From Bosea vestrisii (GTDB lineage Bacteria; Pseudomonadota; Alphaproteobacteria; Rhizobiales; Beijerinckiaceae): a stretch of DNA of 64,000 nucleotides. The translations under genes and the position numbers were made by a program. Positions within the stretch are counted from its first letter, which is position 1, and each line of letters begins with the position of its first letter. Under the pieces are notes generated by a model, which was given only the letters and a program-made list of their open reading frames with translations, was not told the DNA's origin and made no database searches. The stretch covers positions 4,306,001 through 4,370,000 of the forward strand of contig NZ_CP126307.1 of the NCBI RefSeq assembly GCF_030144325.1, in the 5' to 3' direction. Positions 43,163 through 52,061 of the stretch are shown here, piece after piece.

Positions 43163-43750
43163 TCAGAATCCGGCCAGCCCGAAGGTTTTCAGCACCGCAT
43201 AATCGGCGACCAGGCTGGCGCAGGCGATCGCCCCTGCGACGCGGCTTTCGGCGCCGAAGGCTGCCCTGGCGACGCAATAGCGCAGCCGCAGCACGATCGC
43301 CGCGAAGGCGAGGCTCTGGAAGCCGGCGATACCGGGATTGGACCAGCCCAGCGCGAACACCGTCGCGGGCACTGCCATCAGCGCGGCCGAGAGGATGCCG
43401 GCCCAGTTCCAGGCGATGATGAAGCCGGTGAAGCGCGGATTGTGCGCGAGGTTCGGCACGAGCCCGACCAGCAGCGCTGGCACTGTGAGGATCGCCAGAA
43501 TCTCGGCGGTGACGATGGTGGCGACGAGGCCTGGAGCGTCGAAAAGCCCGCCGCTGTTCGAGAGGCCGGCGAGCGTGCGCTCGGCCGCCAGTGCCGGGAT
43601 CATCGAGGGCACGACGAGCACCAGCGCGAGATAGGAGCGCCAGAAGCCGTCGCGGCTGAAATCGAGATCAGGTAGAGCTTTCGCGTCGGCCCGCAGCAGG
43701 CGCCAGGAGGCGGCGAGCGATCGCGTCACATCGTCGGCAGCAAGCCTCAT
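43163..43750 (-). CDS. Hypothetical multi-pass membrane protein (Yip1-like)
   Basis: A 195-residue protein with four or five hydrophobic segments from about residue 40 to the end. The arrangement and the N-terminal amphipathic part (LAASWRLLRADAKALPDLD) resemble bacterial Yip1-domain or related proteins. I cannot assign a function. It is convergent with truA (7 bp gap). A perfect inverted repeat lies 27 bp before its start codon. Confidence 0.7.
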   Translation of the reverse strand: MRLAADDVTRSLAASWRLLRADAKALPDLDFSRDGFWRSYLALVLVVPSMIPALAAERTLAGLSNSGGLFDAPGLVATIVTAEILAILTVPALLVGLVPNLAHNPRFTGFIIAWNWAGILSAALMAVPATVFALGWSNPGIAGFQSLAFAAIVLRLRYCVARAAFGAESRVAGAIACASLVADYAVLKTFGLAGF

Positions 43751-43776
43751 GGCCCAACCCTCCGGACGTCACGATA

Positions 43777-43792
43777 TTAGACTTTCGTCTAA
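43777..43792. promoter_or_regulatory. Inverted repeat TTAGAC-TTTC-GTCTAA
   Basis: A perfect 6-bp inverted repeat in the 67-bp gap between dapE (stop 43818) and the membrane-protein gene (start 43750). Its place in the promoter region suggests a repressor site, for example of the TetR type; the regulator is unknown. Confidence 0.4.
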
Positions 43793-43817
43793 ACTGTGGG
43801 CGTCAGGGCTGGTTCCG

Positions 43818-45020
43818 TCAAGCGTGCGACGCCGCGGCAAAATAATCCGTCAGTAAACGATGCGTGATCCGCTCCAGCGTCGTGAGATCGGCCGTGGCGA
43901 CCCGCTCGTCGATCTGATGCATGGTCTGGCCGACGACGCCATATTCGACCACCGAGCAGTAGTTCTTGATGAAGCGGGCGTCGGAGGTCCCGCCGGTCGT
44001 CGACAGGGCAGGACGCCTGCCGGTTTCAGCTTCGACTGCATCCGCGACCATGGCGACGAATGGCCCCGGTTGGGTCAGGAAGGCGACGGCATTGGTCGGC
44101 TCGAAGGCGATTTCGTAGCGCACGGCATTGCCCGCCGCCTCGCGCAGGCGGCGCTCGATCTCCGCGGCCAGTGTCTCCGGAGTCCAGAGGTCGTTGAAGC
44201 GGATGTTGAACACGGCCCTGGCCTGCGCCGGGATGACGTTCGTCGCGGGATTGCCGACGTCGAGCGTCGTCACCTCGAGATTGCTCGGGTCGAAATGCTC
44301 GGTGCCGGCATCGAGCGGCGTCGTCTCGAGCCCGGCCAGCAGCCTGACCATGCCGCGGATCGGGTTCTGGGCCAGATGCGGATAACCGACATGACCCTGC
44401 ACGCCCTGGACGCTGAGCTTGCCGGTCAGCGAGCCGCGCCGACCGATCTTGATCATGTCGCTCATCGTCGCCGGATTGGTCGGCTCGCCGAGCAGGCAAT
44501 GGTCGAAGCGTTCGCCGCGCTGATCGGCCCAGGCCAGCAGCTTGACCGTGCCGTTGACGGCCGGCCCTTCCTCGTCGCCGGTGACGAGGAAGGCGATCGA
44601 GCCCGGCGCATCCGGGTTCTCGCGGCGATAGCGAACGGCGGCAGCAACCATGGCTGCGAGCCCGCCCTTCATGTCGCAGGCGCCGCGGCCGTAGAGCACG
44701 CCGTCGACGATTTTGGCTGCGAAAGGATCACGCGTCCAGGCAGCGAGATCGCCGGGCGGGACGACATCGGTATGGCCGGCGATGACGAGGACCGGTCCCT
44801 CGCTGCCGATGCGGGCATAGAGGTTCTCGATGTCCGGCATGCCGGGCTCGGAGAAGATCGGGCGCTCGACGCTGAAGCCCTCGGCGCCTAGCACGGCGCC
44901 GAGCAGTGCGACCGCGCCGCCCTCTGCCGGGGTCACCGAAGGGCAGCGTACCAACGCCTGAGTAAGGGCGATCGGGTCGGCAGGATCGAAGTCGAGGAGG
45001 GCGGGCGCATTCGGGCTCAT
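43818..45020 (-). CDS. dapE: Succinyl-diaminopimelate desuccinylase
   Basis: A dizinc M20 peptidase-family enzyme (400 residues) of lysine and cell-wall precursor synthesis, releasing diaminopimelate from its N-succinyl form. Metal motifs are AGHTDVVPPGD (about residue 82), GRGACDMKGGLAAM (about 115) and TGDEEGPAVNG (about 150). The late histidine is in YGVVGQTMHQIDE. The dimerisation domain is present. The ATG overlaps the stop of the DUF805 gene by four bases, so the two are coupled. Confidence 0.95.
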   Translation of the reverse strand: MSPNAPALLDFDPADPIALTQALVRCPSVTPAEGGAVALLGAVLGAEGFSVERPIFSEPGMPDIENLYARIGSEGPVLVIAGHTDVVPPGDLAAWTRDPFAAKIVDGVLYGRGACDMKGGLAAMVAAAVRYRRENPDAPGSIAFLVTGDEEGPAVNGTVKLLAWADQRGERFDHCLLGEPTNPATMSDMIKIGRRGSLTGKLSVQGVQGHVGYPHLAQNPIRGMVRLLAGLETTPLDAGTEHFDPSNLEVTTLDVGNPATNVIPAQARAVFNIRFNDLWTPETLAAEIERRLREAAGNAVRYEIAFEPTNAVAFLTQPGPFVAMVADAVEAETGRRPALSTTGGTSDARFIKNYCSVVEYGVVGQTMHQIDERVATADLTTLERITHRLLTDYFAAASHA

Positions 45021-45445
45021 GATGCCCGTTTAGCAGCCCCTTCTTGCTCGGCAAGCGCCACATCGGGATCGACGCCTGGCATCAGGCCGAGATCGACCAG
45101 CGCGACCAGCCAGGCCATCGTCGAGATCGCGACCAGCGAGGGCGCCCAAGCGTAGCCCAGCAATGGCTGCAATTCCCGCGGCAGGACGATGGCGCAGATC
45201 AGCAGGATGCCGAAAAGCGCCGAGCCGCCTCGGTCGGTGGCGCGTTTGGCGGCCAGCGCAGCCCAGGGAAACAGGGCGAAGGCGTTGGCGAAGGCAATGA
45301 TCTTCGCCGCGGTGAATTTGTCCGTCAGTTGCGGCGCGGCCCACTGGATCGCCAGCAGACAGAGCGCGAGCGCAATGCTGCCGAGCCAGAACTGGCGCAG
45401 GCCGATGCGGCCGTTGAGATCGGTGAAGAGGCGGATTGCGGACAT
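45017..45445 (-). CDS. DUF805-family inner-membrane protein
   Basis: A 142-residue membrane protein with about four helices. The N-terminal pattern FTDLNGRIGLRQFWLGSI is the DUF805 hallmark, and AKRATDRGGSALFGILL is the second conserved part. Function unknown. It is the first gene of the unit that continues with dapE through a four-base overlap. The 230 bp upstream hold a GGTTAAC element and no other gene. Confidence 0.87.
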   Translation of the reverse strand: MSAIRLFTDLNGRIGLRQFWLGSIALALCLLAIQWAAPQLTDKFTAAKIIAFANAFALFPWAALAAKRATDRGGSALFGILLICAIVLPRELQPLLGYAWAPSLVAISTMAWLVALVDLGLMPGVDPDVALAEQEGAAKRAS

Positions 45446-45677
45446 GCATCAGGCTCCGATTCCGCATCTTTGCACGCGCAGGTGCTGGAATGAAGCATAT
45501 GCCTAATAAAAGGTTAACGCCCGCGAACCGGTTGTATTGCCAGAGAAAATGCTTGAATGCGGCCGGGCGCGCCGCTAGCTGCGGAAGGCCAGTTGGATTT
45601 CGGAAAGGCCGTTCGGTCGACCGGCAGGCGAAAAAATGTCCGGGCGGCAGGCTGTGCCGCCGAGCGAGGTTTCCAGA

Positions 45678-46292
45678 ATGACCATTCGTCTGCATCGCGG
45701 CGATCTGCCTGATGGGTTCCAGCCGGGGCCGATCCTGGCGATCGACACCGAGACTCTGGGCCTCAACCCGCAGCGCGACCGGCTCTGCGTGGTGCAGCTC
45801 TCGCGCGGCGACGGCACCGCCGATGTCGTGCAGATTCCCAAGGACGCGCCGGCGCCGGCCAATCTCTGCCGCGTCCTCGCCGATCCCGGCGTGCTGAAGC
45901 TCTTTCACTTCGCCCGCTTCGACATCGCCGCGTTGGAAAAGGCGTTCGGGGTCGTCACGGCGCCGGTCTATTGCACCAAGATCGCCTCCAAGCTGGTGCG
46001 CACCTATACTGATCGTCACGGGCTGAAGGATCTGGTCCGGGAGCTGCTCGGCGTCGATTTGTCGAAGCAGCAGCAATCCTCCGATTGGGGTGCCGACACG
46101 TTGACCGAAGCGCAGCTCGGCTATGCCGCGGCCGACGTGCTGCACCTGCATGCGCTGAAGACTAAGCTCGACGTGATGCTGGAGCGCGAGGGGCGCGCGC
46201 ATCTCGCCAAGGCCTGCTTCGACTTCCTGCCGACGCGCGCCGAGCTCGACCTTGCCGGCTGGCCCGAGGTCGACATCTTCGCACATACGTAA
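45678..46292 (+). CDS. rnd: Ribonuclease D (short, DEDD exonuclease only)
   Basis: A 3'-5' exonuclease of 204 residues acting on RNA ends such as tRNA precursors. The DEDDy residues are visible: LAIDTETLGL (Asp, Glu), LFHFARFDIAAL (Asp) and GYAAADVLHLHAL (Tyr and Asp). The HRDC domains of enteric RNase D are absent, as in other short alphaproteobacterial forms. It lies before lptC on the same strand with a 116-bp gap. Confidence 0.92.
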   Translation: MTIRLHRGDLPDGFQPGPILAIDTETLGLNPQRDRLCVVQLSRGDGTADVVQIPKDAPAPANLCRVLADPGVLKLFHFARFDIAALEKAFGVVTAPVYCTKIASKLVRTYTDRHGLKDLVRELLGVDLSKQQQSSDWGADTLTEAQLGYAAADVLHLHALKTKLDVMLEREGRAHLAKACFDFLPTRAELDLAGWPEVDIFAHT

Positions 46293-46408
46293 AGTTGAGT
46301 TATTTGAACTAAAGCTATTCGCCGAGCGGCTGTCGAACCGGCTGTGCGCCCCACTGGAGTGCGCCGGTTCGACATGAAAAAGCCGCTGGCGGCTGGCAAT
46401 GGGCGGGC

Positions 46409-47143
46409 ATGACCTTGGCGATCACCTCTGAGACACGGAGCCCGTCGGCGATTCGGGCGCAACTGCGGCAGAGCGCCTTCCAGGCGGCGCGCCGGCATTC
46501 CGTGCTCGTGCGCCTGCTGCGGCGGCTGATTCCGGTTGGAGCCGCGCTCGCTGTGGTGGGCCTGATTATCGTCCCCTTCCTCAACCCGCTGCGTCAGGCC
46601 GGTAACTTCTCGCTGGGCGGGGTCAGCCTGTCGGGCGGCAAGGTCGTGATGGAGGCGCCGAAGCTCGCCGGCTATCGCAAGGACAACAGTCCTTATGAGG
46701 TCACGGCCGATTCGGCCCTGCAGGATGTGCGCAATCCGACGCAGATCGAATTGGTCAAGATGACGGCCCGCGTGCTGATGAAGAACGAGGGCTGGATCAA
46801 CATCAACGCCCAGAGCGGCCATTTCGACCAGCAGAAGGAAAAGCTGAAGCTGGTCGACGATGTGAAGATCCGCACCGAGTCGGGCTATGATATCCGCATG
46901 CGCACGGCCGATGTCGACTTCAAGGGCGGAACCGTCAATTCGCGCGAGCCGGTCAAGGTCAATCTCGGCACCACCACGGTCGACGCCGACACGCTCGACG
47001 TGAAGGACAATGGCGCGCTGATCACCTTCGAGGGGCGCGTGCATGTCCTGATCGAGAACGCGCCGGCGCGCAGCCTCGCAGGACCGGAGCGCGAAGGCAG
47101 CACACCCAACCTCGAAGCCCTTCGTTCCGCCGGCAAGCCGTGA
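46409..47143 (+). CDS. lptC: LPS export ABC transporter periplasmic protein LptC
   Basis: An inner-membrane anchored bridge protein (244 residues) of the Lpt lipopolysaccharide machine. One membrane helix lies at about residues 43-62 (LIPVGAALAVVGLIIVPFL). The periplasmic beta-jellyroll domain follows, with KLAGYRKDNSPYEVTADSAL and later beta strands such as NVDTLDV-like DADTLDVKDNGALITF. It begins the conserved order lptC-lptA-lptB-rpoN-hpf-ptsN. Confidence 0.92.
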   Translation: MTLAITSETRSPSAIRAQLRQSAFQAARRHSVLVRLLRRLIPVGAALAVVGLIIVPFLNPLRQAGNFSLGGVSLSGGKVVMEAPKLAGYRKDNSPYEVTADSALQDVRNPTQIELVKMTARVLMKNEGWININAQSGHFDQQKEKLKLVDDVKIRTESGYDIRMRTADVDFKGGTVNSREPVKVNLGTTTVDADTLDVKDNGALITFEGRVHVLIENAPARSLAGPEREGSTPNLEALRSAGKP

Positions 47144-47184
47144 GATCATCGCACCGAGCCATGCAGGTCAACCACAGGTCACCG

Positions 47185-47895
47185 ATGAAATCCTTCGTTC
47201 TCGCTCTCGCTGCCCTGATTGCGCCGGTCCTGTCCGTCGCCGCGCTGGCCCAGCAACAGCCCGCGCGATCCAACGCGGCGCCGGCTGCTGCGCCCGCCGC
47301 TGCGAGCGCTGCACCGGCCAAGCCGGCCAAGCCGCGTGGCGGCGCCCCGGGCTCGCCTTTCGGCGGCATGGGCGGCGACAGCAAGGAGCCGATCAAGATC
47401 GACGCCAACAAGCTCGATGTGCTCGACAAGGACAACAAGGCGGTCTTTTCCGGCAATGTCGTTGCCGTGCAGGGCGAGACCACCGTGCGCTGCTCGGTGA
47501 TGACGGTATTCTATGAGGGTCGTGGCCAGGGCGGCACGCCGAAGCCGGCCCAACCTGCCGCGCAAGGTCAGGGTCAGAGCAATGACGGCGCAATCAAGCG
47601 CATCGAATGCACCGGACCGGTCACCGTCGTCTCGAAGACCCAGGCCGCGACCTCGGACAACGCCGTCTTCGACCGTGCCAACAACAAAGTGATCATGACA
47701 GGCAACGTTGCTTTGAACGACGGTCCGAACATCACCCGGGGCGACCAGCTCGTCTATGATACGCAGACCGGCGTCGCCAACGTGACCTCGAAGGGACGTG
47801 TCCAGGGCTTCTTCGTGCCGAATTCGGGCGAAGCCGGCAAGGACGGCAAGGACAACAAGGCGGGGGCCAAGCCGGCCGCTGCACCGACCAACTGA
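47185..47895 (+). CDS. lptA: LPS transport periplasmic protein LptA
   Basis: A soluble periplasmic protein (236 residues) that carries lipopolysaccharide from LptC to the outer membrane. A signal peptide (MKSFVLALAALIAPVLSVAALAQ) precedes an Ala/Pro-rich linker and an OstA-like domain: PIKIDANKLDVLDKDNKAVF and ITRGDQLVYDTQTGVANV. The C-terminus is lysine-, glycine- and alanine-rich. The ATG 47185 is chosen because the signal peptide starts there; the frame is open from 47140, overlapping lptC. Confidence 0.92.
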   Translation: MKSFVLALAALIAPVLSVAALAQQQPARSNAAPAAAPAAASAAPAKPAKPRGGAPGSPFGGMGGDSKEPIKIDANKLDVLDKDNKAVFSGNVVAVQGETTVRCSVMTVFYEGRGQGGTPKPAQPAAQGQGQSNDGAIKRIECTGPVTVVSKTQAATSDNAVFDRANNKVIMTGNVALNDGPNITRGDQLVYDTQTGVANVTSKGRVQGFFVPNSGEAGKDGKDNKAGAKPAAAPTN

Positions 47896-47999
47896 ATTCT
47901 CCGGCGGCTGGGGCGGCCGCCGGAAGGCGTTGCCAGTTCGGCGCGCCTGACATACCAGAGCGGACCCATGTCGAACGCCAGCAGCTCGCGCCTTCTCCT

Positions 48000-48914
48000 G
48001 TGACGGTATCTCTTTCTCCTCCTCCCGAGGCTGCCCAGCCGGCGCAGCCCAGTGCGACGCGACCGGCCAAGGCGCCGGAGGCGCGCGCTGGCGTGTTCGC
48101 CAGGCTCTTCGGCAAAGGCAAGAAAAACGGCAAGGACAAGCCCGCGGCTGAAGACGACGCGCAGGGTCCCATCGCCAGCGCCGTCGGCGGCAGCGGCATC
48201 CTGGCCGTCAGCGGTCTGCGCAAGACCTACGGCGCCCGCAATGTCGTGAGCGAGGCCTCGCTCTATGTCCGCAACGGCGAGGCGGTCGGCCTGCTGGGAC
48301 CGAACGGCGCCGGCAAGACCACGATCTTCTACATGATCACCGGCCTGGTCAGCGCCGACATGGGCGTGATCTCCCTCGAAGGGAACGACATCACCAACCT
48401 GCCGATGTACCAGCGCGCCCGGCTTGGCATCGGCTACCTGCCGCAGGAAGCCTCGATCTTCCGCGGCCTCTCGGTCGAAGACAATATCCGGGCCGTGCTG
48501 GAAGTGGTCGAGCCGAATCGCAAGAAGCGCGAGCGCGAGCTCGACAAGCTGCTCGACGAGTTCAACATCGCCCGCCTGCGCAAGGCGCCTTCGATCGCAC
48601 TCTCGGGCGGCGAGCGGCGGCGCTGCGAGATCGCCCGCGCGCTCGCCGGCCGCCCCTCCTTCATCCTGCTCGACGAGCCCTTCGCCGGCATCGACCCGAT
48701 CGCGGTCGGCGACATCCAGGAGCTGGTTCGGCAGTTGACTGATCGCGGCATCGGCGTGCTGATCACCGACCACAATGTCCGCGAGACGCTGGGCCTGGTC
48801 GACCGCGCCTACATCATTCATTCCGGCCGAGTGCTGACAGAAGGCTCGCCGGCCGAGATCATCGCCAACGCCGATGTCCGCCGCGTCTATCTCGGCGAGG
48901 ACTTCCGCCTCTGA
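48000..48914 (+). CDS. lptB: LPS export ABC transporter ATP-binding protein LptB
   Basis: The cytoplasmic ATPase that powers lipopolysaccharide extraction. Walker A GPNGAGKTT, Q-loop in LPQEASIFRGLSV, signature LSGGERRR, Walker B FILLDEPFAG and switch histidine in ITDHNVRE are intact. An N-terminal extension of about 60 residues, Pro- and Lys-rich, precedes the ATPase domain, as in many rhizobial LptB proteins. The start is GTG 48000, which overlaps the stop of an 11-codon reading frame beginning at ATG 47968. Confidence 0.93.
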   Translation: MTVSLSPPPEAAQPAQPSATRPAKAPEARAGVFARLFGKGKKNGKDKPAAEDDAQGPIASAVGGSGILAVSGLRKTYGARNVVSEASLYVRNGEAVGLLGPNGAGKTTIFYMITGLVSADMGVISLEGNDITNLPMYQRARLGIGYLPQEASIFRGLSVEDNIRAVLEVVEPNRKKRERELDKLLDEFNIARLRKAPSIALSGGERRRCEIARALAGRPSFILLDEPFAGIDPIAVGDIQELVRQLTDRGIGVLITDHNVRETLGLVDRAYIIHSGRVLTEGSPAEIIANADVRRVYLGEDFRL

Positions 48915-49072
48915 GCGGAATCGGCGGGCGCTCCGCCGGCCGATGTTGCGGCGCATTAACTTCCCGAGGCGAAAGCCCCCGAAGGGCTTTGACGCCGCTG
49001 CGGCCGCCGGCTAGTCTGACGGACAGGCAAGAACCGTGCCGAATTGCCGCAGACTGAGGAGTCGGGATCGCG

Positions 49073-50605
49073 ATGGCGATGATGCCACGCATGGAGCTGC
49101 GCCAGGGCCAGTCCCTGGTGATGACGCCGCAATTGCTGCAGGCGATCAAGCTGCTCCAGCTCTCGCATCTCGAACTGCAGAGCTTCGTCGAGGGCGAGCT
49201 TGAGCGCAATCCACTGCTCGAGCGCAGTGACGAGACTCCGGAGCCGGGTTCACTGAACGGTGCGGGTGAAAGCCCGCTCGCCGTTGACGCAGAAACCTAT
49301 GCTCGCGCCGAGAGCCTCAACACCCAGGAAGGCATGGAGGGCAGACTCGGCACCGGGCTCGACAATGTCTTCCAGAATGAGCAGCCGCAGGCGGCGCGGC
49401 TGGAGACACAAGGGGCCGACAGCCTGCCGATCATCGGCGGGGCCTATGGTGGCTCCGGCGGCTCCTTCGACGAGGGGCCGGACGGTTTCGAGAGCAGCCT
49501 GACCGGCGAGCTCTCGCTGCACGATCATCTCAGCGCCCAGCTCGACCTGGCCATGACCGCGCCGGCGGAGCGATTGATCGGCCATCACATCATCGATGGC
49601 GTCGACGATTCCGGCTATCTGAGCGAGCCTCTGGCCGATATCGCCCAGCGCCTCGGCGTCGCCCTCTCCAGGGTCGAGGCGGTGCTCGCCGTCGTGCAGG
49701 GCTTCGACCCGAGCGGTGTCGCCGCCCGCGATGTCAGCGAGTGCCTGGCGATCCAGCTGCGTGAGCGCAACCGCTACGACCCGGCGATGCAGGCCCTGCT
49801 TGCCAACCTGCCACTCCTCGCCAAGCGTGACTTCGCCGCCCTCAAGCGGATCTGCGGCGTCGACGACGAGGACATCGCCGACATGGTCGCCGAGATCAGG
49901 CGGCTGGATCCCAAGCCTGGGCGCGCCTTCGGCGGCTCGGCGGCGGAGACGGTGGTGCCGGACGTCTTCATCCGCGCCGCGCCGGACGGCTCCTGGCTGG
50001 TCGACCTCAACCCCGACACGCTGCCGCGCGTGCTGGTCAACCAGACCTATCACGCCCGCGTCTCGAAGGCGGTGCGGAGCGATGTGGAGAAGGCGTTCAT
50101 CGCCGAATGCCTGCAGACGGCGAACTGGCTGACCCGCTCGCTCGAGCAGCGCGCCCGCACCATCCTGAAGGTCGCCAGCGAGATCGTGCGTCAGCAGGAC
50201 GGCTTCTTCGCCCATGGCGTCGAGCATTTGCGCCCGCTCAACCTGAAGACGGTCGCCGATGCGATCGGCATGCATGAATCGACCGTCTCACGCGTCACCT
50301 CGAACAAATATCTCGCCTGCTCACGCGGCGTCTTCGAGATGAAGTACTTCTTTTCCGCCGCGATCGCCGCAACCGGCTATGGCGAGGCACATTCGGCCGA
50401 GGCCGTGCGCCACCGCATCAAGCAGATGATCGACGAGGAGGCGCCGGGCGATGTGCTCTCCGATGACGCCATCGTCGTCAAGTTGAAGGGCAACGGCATC
50501 GACATCGCCCGCCGCACCGTGGCGAAGTATCGGGAATCGCTGCGCATTCCATCCTCGATGGAGCGGCGTCGCGAAAAGGCGGCGATGGCGCTCGCCATAC
50601 GCTGA
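49073..50605 (+). CDS. rpoN: RNA polymerase sigma-54 factor
   Basis: The sigma factor (510 residues) for nitrogen and related promoters that need AAA+ activators. Region I begins RMELRQGQSLVMTPQLLQAI and continues with KLLQLSHLEL. An acidic region II follows, then the core-binding domain, the helix-turn-helix (ADAIGMHESTVSRVTSNKYL) and the RpoN box ARRTVAKYRE near the end. The start may be ATG 49073 or ATG 49079. It sits between lptB and hpf, the classic arrangement. Confidence 0.97.
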   Translation: MAMMPRMELRQGQSLVMTPQLLQAIKLLQLSHLELQSFVEGELERNPLLERSDETPEPGSLNGAGESPLAVDAETYARAESLNTQEGMEGRLGTGLDNVFQNEQPQAARLETQGADSLPIIGGAYGGSGGSFDEGPDGFESSLTGELSLHDHLSAQLDLAMTAPAERLIGHHIIDGVDDSGYLSEPLADIAQRLGVALSRVEAVLAVVQGFDPSGVAARDVSECLAIQLRERNRYDPAMQALLANLPLLAKRDFAALKRICGVDDEDIADMVAEIRRLDPKPGRAFGGSAAETVVPDVFIRAAPDGSWLVDLNPDTLPRVLVNQTYHARVSKAVRSDVEKAFIAECLQTANWLTRSLEQRARTILKVASEIVRQQDGFFAHGVEHLRPLNLKTVADAIGMHESTVSRVTSNKYLACSRGVFEMKYFFSAAIAATGYGEAHSAEAVRHRIKQMIDEEAPGDVLSDDAIVVKLKGNGIDIARRTVAKYRESLRIPSSMERRREKAAMALAIR

Positions 50606-50793
50606 GCCCTCCGGCGCTCGCCGCCGCCCGGCCTGGTTGGCATCACGCTGCGGCAGCTGCCGCAAGACACGCCTCGCGGGTCATGCCGTCTGTGCAGCTC
50701 CCCCTGTCGATGCATTGACAACCTCGGGGGCCCGTCCTTACCTCCTTAGGATGGTCGGCTACTGACCATGGCGACAAGAAGGGGAAGCACTCC

Positions 50794-51381
50794 ATGAGCT
50801 TGCGAATCTCCGGCAAGAATCTCGATGTCGGCGAGGCCCTGCGTGGCCAGGCCGAAGCCAGGGTCGCCGCGGCGTTGGGCAAGTACTATGAGGGCGGCTA
50901 CCAGGGCCACGTCACCGTCGGCAAGGACGGCACCGCCTTCAAGACCGATGGTGTCCTGCATCTCTCCTCCGGTATCACGCTCGAAGCCTCCGCCACCGCG
51001 CACGATCCCTATGCCAGCCTCGACAAGATGGCCGAGCGCATCGAGAAGCGGCTGCGTCGCTATAAGCGAAGACTGAAAGATCGCGCTGCTGCTGCCAACG
51101 GGCGCGAGCCCGGGCTGGAAATCCCCAGCTATGTGATCGCTGCCCCCGATGAGGATATCGAGGAGCACGAAGCTGATCATGCCGGCGAGAATCCGGTGAT
51201 CGTGGCGGAATCGACCAAATCCCTGCACCAGATGACGGTTGGCGACGCGGTCGCCGAGCTCGACCTGACCGGTGCGCCTGTGGTTATCTTCCGCCATGCT
51301 GGCAATGGCCGCATGAACGTCGTATACCGCCGCCGTGACGGTAATATCGGCTGGATCGATCCGCCGGCTTCTCTTTCTTGA
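50794..51381 (+). CDS. hpf: Ribosome hibernation promoting factor, long form
   Basis: A 195-residue ribosome-associated factor. The N-terminal domain (about residues 1-105) binds between the subunits and contains LRISGKNLDVGEALRGQAEA and the basic RIEKRLRRYKRRLKDR. The C-terminal dimerisation domain (from about 135) starts PVIVAESTKSLHQMTVGDAV and ends in a typical RRDGNIGWIDPP. Long HPF pairs 70S ribosomes into 100S dimers in resting cells. GGGGAAG precedes the ATG. Confidence 0.95.
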   Translation: MSLRISGKNLDVGEALRGQAEARVAAALGKYYEGGYQGHVTVGKDGTAFKTDGVLHLSSGITLEASATAHDPYASLDKMAERIEKRLRRYKRRLKDRAAAANGREPGLEIPSYVIAAPDEDIEEHEADHAGENPVIVAESTKSLHQMTVGDAVAELDLTGAPVVIFRHAGNGRMNVVYRRRDGNIGWIDPPASLS

Positions 51382-51465
51382 AGTCCCGCCGCTGATGGAG
51401 TTCGGGCGCCGGCCGGGATGCCGGTGGCGCCTGCTTTCCGGCACGGGACATGCATGGATTGGCCT

Positions 51466-51927
51466 ATGACGCTGACCGATCTTCTCCGACCCGACGCGGT
51501 GATCTCACCGTTGCGTGCCAACAGCAAGAAACAGGCTCTGCAGGAACTGGCGCAGCACGCTGCCCTGCTGACCGGCCTGCCCGAGCGCGAGCTCTTCGAA
51601 GCCCTGCTCCAGCGCGAGCGCCTCGGCTCGACCGGGATCGGCGACGGCATCGCGATTCCGCATGGCCGGATGGCCGGCATCGACCGGCTCGTCGGCCTGT
51701 TCGGCCGCGCCGATAAGCCGATCGACTTCGAGGCGCTGGACGGTCAGCCGGTCGATATCGTCTTCGTGCTGATCGCTCCGGAAGGGGCGGGGGCCGATCA
51801 CCTCAAGGCGCTGGCCCGCGTCGCCCGTGTGCTGCGCAACCAGGCAGTCCTGGAGCAGGTGCGCCATGCGCACGATCCGGCCGCCATCTACGCCATCCTG
51901 GCGGAGACTGCTGCCAAGGCGGCCTGA
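51466..51927 (+). CDS. ptsN: PTS IIA-like nitrogen-regulatory protein PtsN
   Basis: The EIIA-Ntr component (about 153 residues) of the nitrogen phosphotransferase chain, which links metabolism to potassium and stress control. The phosphorylated histidine is in GIAIPHGRMAG (about residue 65). KKQALQELAQHAA and VDIVFVLIAPEGAGADHLKA are conserved family segments. The frame is open from 51418; ATG 51466 gives the usual N-terminus MTLTDLLRPDAVI, although an in-frame ATG at 51454 is possible. Confidence 0.94.
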   Translation: MTLTDLLRPDAVISPLRANSKKQALQELAQHAALLTGLPERELFEALLQRERLGSTGIGDGIAIPHGRMAGIDRLVGLFGRADKPIDFEALDGQPVDIVFVLIAPEGAGADHLKALARVARVLRNQAVLEQVRHAHDPAAIYAILAETAAKAA

Positions 51928-52061
51928 AGACGGGCCGCTTCGGCGGCACTTCCTTTGAACGATGACAGTCTAGGCTTGGAGGCCTCGCCCCGAGCGGCTA
52001 TGACGCGGCCGAAGTTTTGGTGCGCCGCCCACGGCGCCAGTGAACCGCCGGAGCGCCGCCG

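Noticed and set aside
47968..48003. Eleven-codon leader peptide overlapping the lptB GTG start
   Set aside because: The overlap is suggestive of coupling, but the peptide has no regulatory codon run and could be chance.
50643..50760. Short minus-strand frame with CIDRGSCTDGMTREAC before hpf
   Set aside because: The cysteine pattern looks protein-like and an AAGGAGGT lies nearby, but no start codon is suitably spaced from it and the frame would cover the hpf promoter region.
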